From: an uncultured Solobacterium sp.
GTDB taxonomy: Bacteria > Bacillota_I > Bacilli_A > Erysipelotrichales > Erysipelotrichaceae
DNA length: 8,006 nucleotides
Assembly (NCBI GenBank): GCA_900552125.1
Contig: URYK01000080.1
Location: 1-8,006, forward strand
Reading direction: 5' to 3'
This document shows positions 1 through 5,971 of the stretch, piece by piece. The translations under genes and the position numbers were made by a program. The notes beneath the pieces were generated by a model that was given only the letters and a program-made list of their open reading frames with translations, ran no database searches and was not told where the DNA came from. Every line of letters begins with the position of its first letter. Within the stretch, counting starts at the first letter, position 1.

Positions 1-81
1 ATCAACATCGTGTTTTTCTGGTTGCTTATTTATCTAGACTGTGAATAGTAACATCTTATGTTCATCTGTCATTTATACATA

Positions 82-2808
82 TTATTTTAAAACTTCAGCA
101 CAACGTGCACATAGTCCATCTTCGTCATGAGAATCTGTGATATTCCAGCATCTTGGACATACGACACCTTCGCATTTTTCTACTTCTACCTGACAAACTT
201 CATAGGCTTTTAATTCATCAACAGAGAAGCTTACTTTAGAAACGATTAGCCACTGATTGAAGTGATCTCCACATACAGATTCAATCAATGCACGATCTTC
301 ATCACTTACATTCACTAGAACATGAGCTTCTAAAGATTTACCGATTACTTTTTCAGCACGAGCTTCTTCTAATGCTTTGAAGATATCTGTACGGATTGCC
401 ATCATGCGATCCATTTTTTCTTTGATTTCTTCCGCATTGTCGATAACTAAATTTTCTTTAAAGCTTCCTAAATGAATACTTTCTTCTTCTGTATGGAAGA
501 AATCATTTACTTCTTCACATGTATGAACAAGAATTGGAGTCCATAAACGTAATAGCATATCTAATGCATGCCACAATACTGTTTGCACTTGACGACGTCT
601 GATAGAATCTTTCTTTTCGATATATAGGATATCTTTTGTATAATCCATGTAGTAAGCTGATAATTCATTTGTCATCAGATTGCTTAACATATTCGTAATA
701 TCCGCAAAACGATATTCTTTATAAGCTTTCTTAGCTTTTGTGTTCACATCATTTAATAATACTAAAATATACTGATCTAACAATGGAAGTTCTTTTACAT
801 CTACAAGGTCTTCTTTTGTAAAGTCATCTTCCGGATTGATATTCGCAAGCATAAATCTGAAAGTATTACGCACTTTACGATATTGTTCACTGATCTGTTT
901 CAAGATTTCTTCTGACATACTGCAGTCAGCCTGATAGTCAACACTTGTTGCCCATAGACGTAAGATATCAGCTCCATATTTTTTAGTAATTTCTCCAGGT
1001 GCTACGGCATTCCATTGAGATTTACTCATCTTCACACCTTTTCCATCCATTACAAATCCATGGCTCAGTACCTGTTTGTATGGAGAATGTCCGTGTACCG
1101 CAGTACCGATGATCAATGAAGAGTTGAACCATCCACGATACTGGTCACTACCTTCAAAGTATAAGTCTGCAGGATAGCCTAAGCCACGTTCCATCATCGC
1201 ACCAGTGTGAGAACTTCCTGAGTCAAACCATACATCCATAGTATCAGTTTCTTTACGGAATTCTCCATTTGGTGAACCAGGATGAGTATATCCTTCCGGA
1301 AGAAGATCTTTCGCTTCTTTTTCAAACCAGATATTGCTGCCATGTTCACGGAATAATTCCGCAACATGCTGGAATACTTTTTCATCCATGATTGGTGTAT
1401 CGTCTTCTGCATAGAAGATTGGAATTGGCACACCCCATGCACGCTGACGTGAAATACACCAGTCTCCACGATCTGCAATCATATTATGCATACGCTGCTG
1501 TCCCCATTTTGGAACCCAATCAACATTAGCGATTTCTGTTAATAACTGTTCACGAATTTTGTCAATAGACGCAAACCACTGTGTAGTAGCACGGAAAATG
1601 ATTGGTTTTTTAGTTCTCCAGTCATGTGGATAAGAGTGAGTGATGAATTCCAATTTCAATAAGGCGCCTAATTCATCTAAACGCTGTGTTACTGTTTTAT
1701 TCGCATCATCAACGTATTGACCTTTTAACCATTCACCCGCATCTTCCATCATACATCCATGTTCATCAACATTACAGTATGCAGGAAGTCCATATTTCTG
1801 ACCTACGAAGAAGTCATCTGCCCCAAATCCAGGTGCAGTATGAACACATCCAGTACCTGCATCAGCTGTTACATGATCTCCAAGAATTACTAATGATTCA
1901 CGATCATATAAAGGATGCTGGCAAGTTATCATTTCTAATTCACTACCCTTGAATGTTTTTAGTACTTCTTTTTGTTCAAGTCCAAATTTTTCCCATAGTG
2001 AATCTACTAATTCTTCTAAAACAATTAGTTTACCTTTTTCACTTTGTACTAAAGCATATGTAAAGTCTTTATTCAAACAGATTGCTAAGTTTGCTGGAAT
2101 TGTCCAAGGAGTTGTTGTCCAGATAACAAATGATGTATCAGTATCTAAAACACCTTTTCCATCTTTTACCGCAAATTTCACGAAAATCGTAGGACTTTTT
2201 ACATCTTTATATTCGATTTCTGCTTCTGCTAGAGCAGTTTCACTAGATGGGGACCAGTAAACTGGTTTTAATCCTTTATAAATTAAACCATCCATTGCCA
2301 TTTTCGCAAAAATTTCGATCTGATGAGCTTCGAACTCTTTTGTTAGTGTAATATATGGATGATCATAATCTCCCACAACGCCTAAAGATAAGAAACCTTT
2401 TTTCTGACGCTCTACCTGTTCCATCGCATAGTCGTAACAAAGCTTACGGAAATCAGATAATTCCATCTCTTTACGATTATGACCTAATTTCTGAATTGCT
2501 GTTTCGATTGGCAATCCGTGTGTATCCCAACCAGGGATATATGGTACTTTATAACCTGCCATAAAACGATTACGAACAATAACATCCTTTAAGATTTTAT
2601 TTAACGCATGGCCCAAGTGAATATCACCATTTGCATATGGAGGACCATCATGTAAAACAAACGCTTCACAGCCCTCTCTTTTTTCTAACATTTTGTGGTA
2701 AATGTCTTCTTCCTGCCAGCGTGCTTGAAATTTTGGCTCTTTTGTTGGTAATTTTCCACGCATTTCAAACTTCGTTTTTGGCATTAATAAGGTATCCTTG
2801 TATTCCAT
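82..2808 (-). CDS. ileS: Isoleucyl-tRNA synthetase (IleRS, class I, bacterial type 1)
   Basis: Charges tRNA-Ile with isoleucine in the cytoplasm and edits misactivated valine. The 908 residues fit the usual bacterial length (about 900-940). Seen in order: the HIGH-type motif HLGH at 64-67 after DGPPYANG (54-61); the CP1 editing domain from about 200 to 390, with the Thr-rich WTTTPWTIPAN (230-240) and VHTAPGFGADD (322-332), where H323 and D332 sit at the conserved editing positions; GSDQYRGWF (553-561); KMSKS at 593-597; an anticodon-binding helical domain; and a C-terminal zinc finger with C884, C887, C900 and C903. The zinc finger argues for the ordinary type rather than the eukaryote-like, mupirocin-resistant IleS2. 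The ATG start has AGGAGG seven bases upstream. It is the last gene of the block, is expressed behind the T-box leader, and has no clear terminator before the window edge. Confidence 0.98.
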   Translation of the reverse strand: MEYKDTLLMPKTKFEMRGKLPTKEPKFQARWQEEDIYHKMLEKREGCEAFVLHDGPPYANGDIHLGHALNKILKDVIVRNRFMAGYKVPYIPGWDTHGLPIETAIQKLGHNRKEMELSDFRKLCYDYAMEQVERQKKGFLSLGVVGDYDHPYITLTKEFEAHQIEIFAKMAMDGLIYKGLKPVYWSPSSETALAEAEIEYKDVKSPTIFVKFAVKDGKGVLDTDTSFVIWTTTPWTIPANLAICLNKDFTYALVQSEKGKLIVLEELVDSLWEKFGLEQKEVLKTFKGSELEMITCQHPLYDRESLVILGDHVTADAGTGCVHTAPGFGADDFFVGQKYGLPAYCNVDEHGCMMEDAGEWLKGQYVDDANKTVTQRLDELGALLKLEFITHSYPHDWRTKKPIIFRATTQWFASIDKIREQLLTEIANVDWVPKWGQQRMHNMIADRGDWCISRQRAWGVPIPIFYAEDDTPIMDEKVFQHVAELFREHGSNIWFEKEAKDLLPEGYTHPGSPNGEFRKETDTMDVWFDSGSSHTGAMMERGLGYPADLYFEGSDQYRGWFNSSLIIGTAVHGHSPYKQVLSHGFVMDGKGVKMSKSQWNAVAPGEITKKYGADILRLWATSVDYQADCSMSEEILKQISEQYRKVRNTFRFMLANINPEDDFTKEDLVDVKELPLLDQYILVLLNDVNTKAKKAYKEYRFADITNMLSNLMTNELSAYYMDYTKDILYIEKKDSIRRRQVQTVLWHALDMLLRLWTPILVHTCEEVNDFFHTEEESIHLGSFKENLVIDNAEEIKEKMDRMMAIRTDIFKALEEARAEKVIGKSLEAHVLVNVSDEDRALIESVCGDHFNQWLIVSKVSFSVDELKAYEVCQVEVEKCEGVVCPRCWNITDSHDEDGLCARCAEVLK

Positions 2809-2828
2809 ATCATTTCCTCCTTTAAAAT

Positions 2829-2853
2829 AAAAAAACGTCCTAACTAAGGACGT
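2829..2853 (-). terminator. T-box-controlled intrinsic terminator before ileS
   Basis: A 7-bp stem (ACGTCCT/AGGACGT, 2835-2853) with a 5-base loop is followed on the minus strand by seven T residues. Its 5' arm overlaps the antiterminator pairing partner at 2842-2849, so the two folds exclude each other, as expected for a transcriptional T-box. Confidence 0.93.
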
Positions 2854-3046
2854 GTTTAACGCGGTACCACCTTACTTCATATGATAATATCATATGCCCT
2901 CTACTTATAACGGAAAGCTGTCCGTATTCCCTTACTTCTTTTCAGGAAATCTGCTCCAAAGTGATTTTCCTTTACCTTTCGTACTGACTTTCACCTGCCG
3001 TCAGCTCTCTATAACTATTTGTAAAGAAACATGTCTTTTTCATCGC
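2829..3046 (-). promoter_or_regulatory. T-box riboswitch leader of ileS (Ile specifier AUC)
   Basis: Transcribed leader that senses uncharged tRNA-Ile and controls termination before ileS. Seen on the minus strand: a Stem I with the AGAGAGCTG and GGTGAAAGTCAG elements typical of its distal part (about 2985-3010); a specifier region reading GGAAAATCACTTTGGAGC, in which the ATC codon at 2963-2965 lies just before the conserved purine; a small hairpin around 2905-2925; a perfect 8-bp hairpin at 2878-2896, probably Stem III; and the T-box motif AAGGTGGTACCGCG at 2860-2873. The antiterminator can pair 2870-2877 with 2842-2849 (7 of 8 pairs). This competes with the terminator hairpin at 2835-2853. 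The tRNA discriminator contact and exact stem limits are inferred, not computed. Confidence 0.95.
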
Positions 3047-3047
3047 A

Positions 3048-3075
3048 TTTATATTTCTTTCTTTAATAGATCCAA
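3048..3075 (-). promoter_or_regulatory. Candidate ileS promoter overlapping the divIVA stop codon
   Basis: A TATAAA at 3048-3053 is a 5/6 match to a sigma-A -10 box and contains the divIVA TAA stop codon. Sixteen bases upstream lies TTGGAT (3070-3075), a weak 3/6 match to TTGACA. Initiation a few bases downstream would place the transcript start at the beginning of the T-box leader. The leader could equally be made by readthrough from the sepF-ylmH-divIVA transcript. Confidence 0.35.
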
Positions 3076-3513
3076 ATCTGGAATCTGTGGCGTTTCAAAA
3101 TCATCTAATACTTGTGATATCTTTTGTAATTCTTTTCGCATAGATCCTTTCAGATCATTTGCTTCATCACCTAGACGACTGATTTCTAAAAGAACTTCTC
3201 TAGCCATCATCAATGATTCTTTAACGATTGCATCAGCGTTCTGATGTGCCGTATCTACAATCATATTGGCCTCTTTCATTGCCATTCGCGTCATTTCATC
3301 AGCAGCTTTTTCTTTAACCTCAAGATTTTCACTTACATCATGATAGCGTGTTTGCAATAAATCATAAGATTCTTTAAGCTCTTTATACTCTCTGTTGGCT
3401 TTATCCAGTTTTTTCTGAAGGCTTTCCATCTGCATTTTCTGCGTTTGAATATAATCATCCACCTGATAACGATTATACCCATTTTTCATAGTGTCAAATA
3501 CGCGTCTGTCCAT
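3049..3513 (-). CDS. divIVA: DivIVA-family coiled-coil cell-division / polarity protein
   Basis: DivIVA binds negatively curved membrane at septa and poles and recruits division and sporulation partners. I place the start at the ATG ending at 3513 (154 residues, MDRRVFDTMKN...), because AGGAG lies seven bases upstream. The longer reading begins with a GTG at 3531 that overlaps the ylmH stop codon and lacks a Shine-Dalgarno site. Seen: the family N-terminal signature around NGYNRYQVDDYI (11-22), a long charged coiled coil (about 23-75), the conserved ADEMTRMAMKEANMIVDTAHQNAD region (71-94), and a second helical region to about 138. It follows ylmH after 14 bases, as in many Firmicutes. At the place of the B. 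subtilis membrane-inserting Phe17-Arg18 this protein has Lys-Asn. Its length is close to that of the 164-residue B. subtilis protein. Confidence 0.93.
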   Translation of the reverse strand: MDRRVFDTMKNGYNRYQVDDYIQTQKMQMESLQKKLDKANREYKELKESYDLLQTRYHDVSENLEVKEKAADEMTRMAMKEANMIVDTAHQNADAIVKESLMMAREVLLEISRLGDEANDLKGSMRKELQKISQVLDDFETPQIPDLDLLKKEI

Positions 3514-3527
3514 AAACCCTCTCCTAT

Positions 3528-4280
3528 TCACTGATACATGCCAACTTCAATGACAAGATTTCCTTTTTTCGTTTCCTTCACTACTTCTTTCAGCTGGAAT
3601 CTTCCATGTCCGCGAATGGAAATAACACAAGTATTATCGCATAAATATGATGTTTGTTCAAGTATTACATGATTAACTTTTATCTGTTTTCCTTTGATGT
3701 ATGCACTTGCCTTTGCACGACTGACATTTGCTATTGCACTTACAATCGTATCTAATCGTAAAGAAGATACGATATACGTTCGAAATATAATATTCGGCTC
3801 ATAATGAACCTTTTCCTGACTTTCCTCAAACTGTACATGACAACGTTTGATCTTAGTCAGATTCGCAATAATATAATTGGCAATATCAGGATCTATAAAC
3901 ATATGGATTATTCCATTTTCAACAATAATGTCTCCTGTTTTTTCCCGTTCGATTCCTAAATTCATCAGTGCACCTAAGACATCTCGATGATTAATGTTTC
4001 CAAAAGCAGAAGAAAACCGTGCTTTTAAATGCAGAACAGGAATCGTAAATTCCTCCATCCACGGAAGAAAAGCTACTCGACAGCGTTCTGCCTGTTCATA
4101 TCCTCCTTCTACAACATAAGGAATCTGTGAACCGCATATTCGTTTAACAATTTGTATCTGGTCAGGCGAAAAAAAGGGTGTAACTATTTCTTTATTCCAC
4201 CTCTCCATGCGATCGATATGATCCTGAATACGCGAAACAAATTCTTCGTTACCCCGATAATGCTCATATGCAATATTCAA
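3528..4280 (-). CDS. ylmH: YlmH, S4-domain RNA-binding protein (ribosome quality control)
   Basis: A family of S4-domain proteins encoded beside sepF and divIVA. In B. subtilis YlmH has been linked to ribosome-associated quality control on stalled 50S subunits. The 250 residues match the family size (about 257). Seen: an N-terminal helical part; the family signature HRDVLGALMNLGIEREKTGD (98-117); a mixed alpha/beta middle domain; the S4 domain starting at LRLDTIVSAIANVSRAKA (174-191) with KGKQIKVNH (197-204 region); and the family C-terminal SIRGHGRF (221-228). The start is a TTG with GAGGAA nine bases upstream, located in the last codons and stop of sepF. Only five bases separate the genes, so translational coupling is likely. 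The next in-frame Met (residue 25) would cut into the family N-terminus. Confidence 0.95.
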   Translation of the reverse strand: MNIAYEHYRGNEEFVSRIQDHIDRMERWNKEIVTPFFSPDQIQIVKRICGSQIPYVVEGGYEQAERCRVAFLPWMEEFTIPVLHLKARFSSAFGNINHRDVLGALMNLGIEREKTGDIIVENGIIHMFIDPDIANYIIANLTKIKRCHVQFEESQEKVHYEPNIIFRTYIVSSLRLDTIVSAIANVSRAKASAYIKGKQIKVNHVILEQTSYLCDNTCVISIRGHGRFQLKEVVKETKKGNLVIEVGMYQ

Positions 4281-4285
4281 AATAT

Positions 4286-4681
4286 TTATTCCTCGCTTGC
4301 ATCTAAGCTGATTTCACCATGTACTGCCACACTGCGAGGTGTACATAAAATGACATTATGTCCAATTTTCTGAATACTGCCATCAAGTGCAAATATAACG
4401 CCAGTCAAGAAATCAATTGTACGCTGTGCATAATCACGCTGTAATTTATGCAGATTGACAACAGCTGCCTTGTTTTCTTTTAAACGTTTCGCAATCTCTT
4501 CTGATTCATCAAAGGAACGAGGTTCAAATAGAACCATCTTCGTATCGTTTGGTAAATGATTAACTTTTGATTTTGGTCTTTCATATTCAGAAATAGAAGG
4601 TGTATCTTCCTGTTCTACTTCCAAAACGTCATCTTCATCCATTGGCGCTATAAAAGATTTAAACTTTTCACTAATGCTCAT
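4286..4681 (-). CDS. sepF: SepF, FtsZ-interacting cell-division protein
   Basis: SepF anchors FtsZ to the membrane and organises the ring during septation, acting with or in place of FtsA. The 131 residues (B. subtilis SepF has about 152) show an N-terminal candidate amphipathic membrane helix (MSISEKFKSFIAP, 1-13), an acidic linker (about 15-46), and the SepF/DUF552 core (about 47-120) with VLFEPRSFDESEEIAKRL (50-67), NKAAVVNLHKL (70-80) and QRTIDFLTGVIFALDGSIQKIG (86-107), the most conserved stretch. The shorter length comes mainly from the linker. The ATG start is preceded by AGGAGG with eight bases of spacing. It is the first gene of a sepF-ylmH-divIVA unit. ylmG, often found between sepF and ylmH, is absent. 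Confidence 0.96.
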   Translation of the reverse strand: MSISEKFKSFIAPMDEDDVLEVEQEDTPSISEYERPKSKVNHLPNDTKMVLFEPRSFDESEEIAKRLKENKAAVVNLHKLQRDYAQRTIDFLTGVIFALDGSIQKIGHNVILCTPRSVAVHGEISLDASEE

Positions 4682-4709
4682 GTAGCGTCCCTCCTACTCA
4701 TTTATATAT

Positions 4710-4718
4710 ATTTTAGCA
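4710..4718 (-). promoter_or_regulatory. Candidate vegetative promoter (extended -10) for sepF-ylmH-divIVA
   Basis: TGCTAAAAT on the minus strand is an extended -10 element (TGnTAAAAT; 5/6 match to TATAAT) lying 28 bases before the sepF start. No good -35 is seen at the normal distance, which extended -10 promoters tolerate. A separate promoter makes sense, because the genes upstream are sporulation genes while sepF and divIVA are needed in growth. Confidence 0.5.
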
Positions 4719-4740
4719 CACATTGTTATTTATAAAAAGA

Positions 4741-4761
4741 AGTTTTAGTGAATTTTCACTA
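4741..4761 (-). terminator. Weak candidate terminator after the ymxH-type gene
   Basis: TAGTGA/TCACTA can form a 6-bp, AT-rich stem with a 4-base loop (4746-4761), beginning five bases after the stop codon of the PRC-barrel gene. The T-rich tract after it (TTCTTTTT) is interrupted and displaced, so termination would be partial at best. Confidence 0.35.
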
Positions 4762-4766
4762 TTTAT

Positions 4767-5012
4767 TTAATAATGGAATTTTACTAAAATTACATCTCCT
4801 TCTATATTTTCTATTTCTTTAGTAGGTATCACAATTTCATCACATGGAAAAAACCATGGAAACATCTTCTTTACAAATGATTGTGTAGGACGAACAACAA
4901 TAGAATGTATCACATACGTACAAGGATCAAATATTACATCACTGACAAGTCCAATAAGACCGCCATCTATCACATTGATCACTTGCCTACCACATATTTC
5001 TGAAAATTTCAT
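4767..5012 (-). CDS. YlmC/YmxH-family PRC-barrel sporulation protein
   Basis: A small single-domain protein of the PRC-barrel type. Family members sit beside sigE/sigG or in sporulation loci of Bacillota, and their molecular role is not settled. The 81 residues match the usual 80-90. Seen: MKFSEICGRQVINVIDGGLIGLVSDVIFDP, whose R-x-V-I-x-x-x-D-G-x-x-x-G-x-V-x-D pattern is the family start; a central hydrophobic insertion (KKMFPWFFP, 48-56) like that in other members; and a final EIVIPTKEIENIEGDVILV (59-77). Three cysteines (7, 31, 57) are present. AGGTGAG precedes the ATG. It lies 45 bases after sigG with no terminator between, so co-transcription with sigG, and hence forespore expression, is plausible. 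In B. subtilis the gene at this position is ylmC. Confidence 0.88.
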   Translation of the reverse strand: MKFSEICGRQVINVIDGGLIGLVSDVIFDPCTYVIHSIVVRPTQSFVKKMFPWFFPCDEIVIPTKEIENIEGDVILVKFHY

Positions 5013-5057
5013 TTTCTCACCTGTTTTAGTATATGTAATTAAAAATAGAAGTTTCCT

Positions 5058-5837
5058 TTATGAATCAAATTCTTTCTTCAACATCGCAATTGCATTTTTC
5101 TCTAAACGAGAAACTTGTGCCTGTGATATACCTAATTCATTTGCAATTTCCGTTTGTGTCATATCCTGATAATATCTTTTTCTGATAATGTCCATTTCTT
5201 TATCCTTTAATCGATACATGCTCTTTTTTAATGTCATCACATTATGTAAGAGTTCTATTTCATCTTTATCATCTTTAATTTGATCTAATAAATACAATTC
5301 ATCACCATCACTATTATAAATAGGTTCAAAAATTGATAAAACATTTTGAGTTGAATCAAGCGCATCTACTACATCTTTTTCCTTAACTTCTAACTGTTCT
5401 GCCAGCCATGGGATGGATGGTTCTTTTTGATGTAAATGAATATATTCTTCTTTTAATTTAAACAATCGATATGCCAAATCTTTTAGATGACGAGAAACCC
5501 GAATGACCTGATTATCTCTAAGATAGCGTTTTATCTCTCCCATGATCATAGGAACAGCATAAGTTGAAAAACGCACTTCATGTTTTAAATCAAAATTGTC
5601 AATAGATTTCACTAAGCCAATACAGCCAACCTGAAATAAATCATCCATATTATCGCAACGGTTTGAGAACCGCTGCACTATTGATAATACAAGCTTAAGA
5701 TTTCCTTGGATCAATTCATCTTTTGCGCTTAGATCCCCTTGTGCTAAATTTAAAAACAGATTCTTCATTTCTACATTTGTCAATACTTTCAATTGTGAGG
5801 TATTTATACCACTGATTTCTACTTTATAACGACTCAT
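5058..5837 (-). CDS. sigG: Sigma-G, late forespore RNA polymerase sigma factor
   Basis: Directs late forespore transcription after engulfment. The 259 residues equal the family length (260 in B. subtilis). Seen: the sigma-G-specific N-terminus SRYKVEISGINTSQLKVL (2-19); region 2 from GNLKLVLSIVQRF (45-57) through DDLFQVGCIGLVKSIDNFDL (65-84) to RFSTYAVPMIMGEIKRYLRD (89-108); region 3 with IRVSRHLKDLAYRL (112-125); the conserved SIFEPIYN (168-175); and region 4 with the helix-turn-helix TQTEIANELGISQAQVSRLEK (227-247). Length and motifs separate it from sigma-F and sigma-B. The ATG has AGGAGG nine bases upstream. It is isolated from sigE by a strong terminator, so it has its own promoter, and its leader can form a hairpin over the Shine-Dalgarno site. 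The position equivalent to B. subtilis Asn45 is Gln44. Confidence 0.97.
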   Translation of the reverse strand: MSRYKVEISGINTSQLKVLTNVEMKNLFLNLAQGDLSAKDELIQGNLKLVLSIVQRFSNRCDNMDDLFQVGCIGLVKSIDNFDLKHEVRFSTYAVPMIMGEIKRYLRDNQVIRVSRHLKDLAYRLFKLKEEYIHLHQKEPSIPWLAEQLEVKEKDVVDALDSTQNVLSIFEPIYNSDGDELYLLDQIKDDKDEIELLHNVMTLKKSMYRLKDKEMDIIRKRYYQDMTQTEIANELGISQAQVSRLEKNAIAMLKKEFDS

Positions 5838-5883
5838 AGCTCTTTGCCTCCTAGATGTATGTACTAGCAGTTTGCCCGAGCTA
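5837..5883 (-). promoter_or_regulatory. sigG 5' leader hairpin occluding the ribosome-binding site
   Basis: Two nested pairings are visible on the minus strand. The outer one is TAGCTC (5878-5883) with GAGCTA (5837-5842), 6 bp, and its last base is the A of the sigG ATG. The inner one is CTGCTAG (5864-5870) with CTAGGAG (5848-5854), 6 pairs with one G-G mismatch and a 9-base loop. Five of six bases of the Shine-Dalgarno AGGAGG (5847-5852) are in the inner stem. The B. subtilis sigG leader is known to carry an analogous translation-limiting hairpin. The homologous role here is inference. Confidence 0.7.
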
Positions 5884-5888
5884 TTTCC

Positions 5889-5924
5889 TAGTTATTCCTG
5901 TAAGTAATTGGAAGTATTTTATGC
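5889..5924 (-). promoter_or_regulatory. Candidate forespore (sigma-F/G-type) promoter of sigG
   Basis: After the sigE terminator the minus strand has GCATA (5920-5924), matching the GYATA -35 of sigma-F/sigma-G promoters. GGAATAACTA (5889-5898) fits the sigma-F -10 pattern GGNNANAHTR at all but one fixed position. The 21 bases between them exceed the usual distance of about 15, so the pair may be a deliberately poor promoter or a chance match. A start just after the -10 would put the leader hairpin at the very 5' end of the mRNA. Confidence 0.35.
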
Positions 5925-5935
5925 TTGACATTCAT

Positions 5936-5963
5936 AAAAAAAGGCCTGTGATTTTCACAAGCC
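5936..5963 (-). terminator. Intrinsic terminator of spoIIGA-sigE
   Basis: On the minus strand GGCTTGTGA and TCACAGGCC form a 9-bp stem (one G-U pair) with a 3-base loop, followed at once by seven T residues. It begins 8 bases after the sigE stop codon. It should end the sporulation mother-cell transcript and separate it from sigG. Confidence 0.93.
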
Positions 5964-5971
5964 AAAGGTAA

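Noticed and set aside
1194..1478. 94-codon minus-strand frame inside ileS
   Set aside because: It overlaps the ileS core catalytic region in another frame, has no Shine-Dalgarno site and no recognisable domain.
1686..2825. Four plus-strand frames of 64-103 codons opposite ileS
   Set aside because: They are antisense shadows of a strongly conserved gene, with no ribosome-binding sites and no protein-family features.
2894..3244. Plus-strand frame of 116 codons
   Set aside because: It runs antisense across the T-box leader and divIVA, both of which are well supported on the other strand.
5028..5035. CATATACT upstream of the PRC-barrel gene, resembling a sigma-E -10
   Set aside because: No matching -35 lies 14-16 bases upstream, and the gene lies close behind sigG without a terminator.
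4152..5169. Plus-strand frames at 4152-4373 and 4975-5169
   Set aside because: They are antisense to ylmH/sepF and to the PRC-barrel gene/sigG, with no start signals.
5916..5923. CATAAAAT upstream of sigG, resembling a sigma-E -10
   Set aside because: The expected -35 would fall in the terminator T run and does not match. The same bases fit better as a forespore -35 (GCATA).
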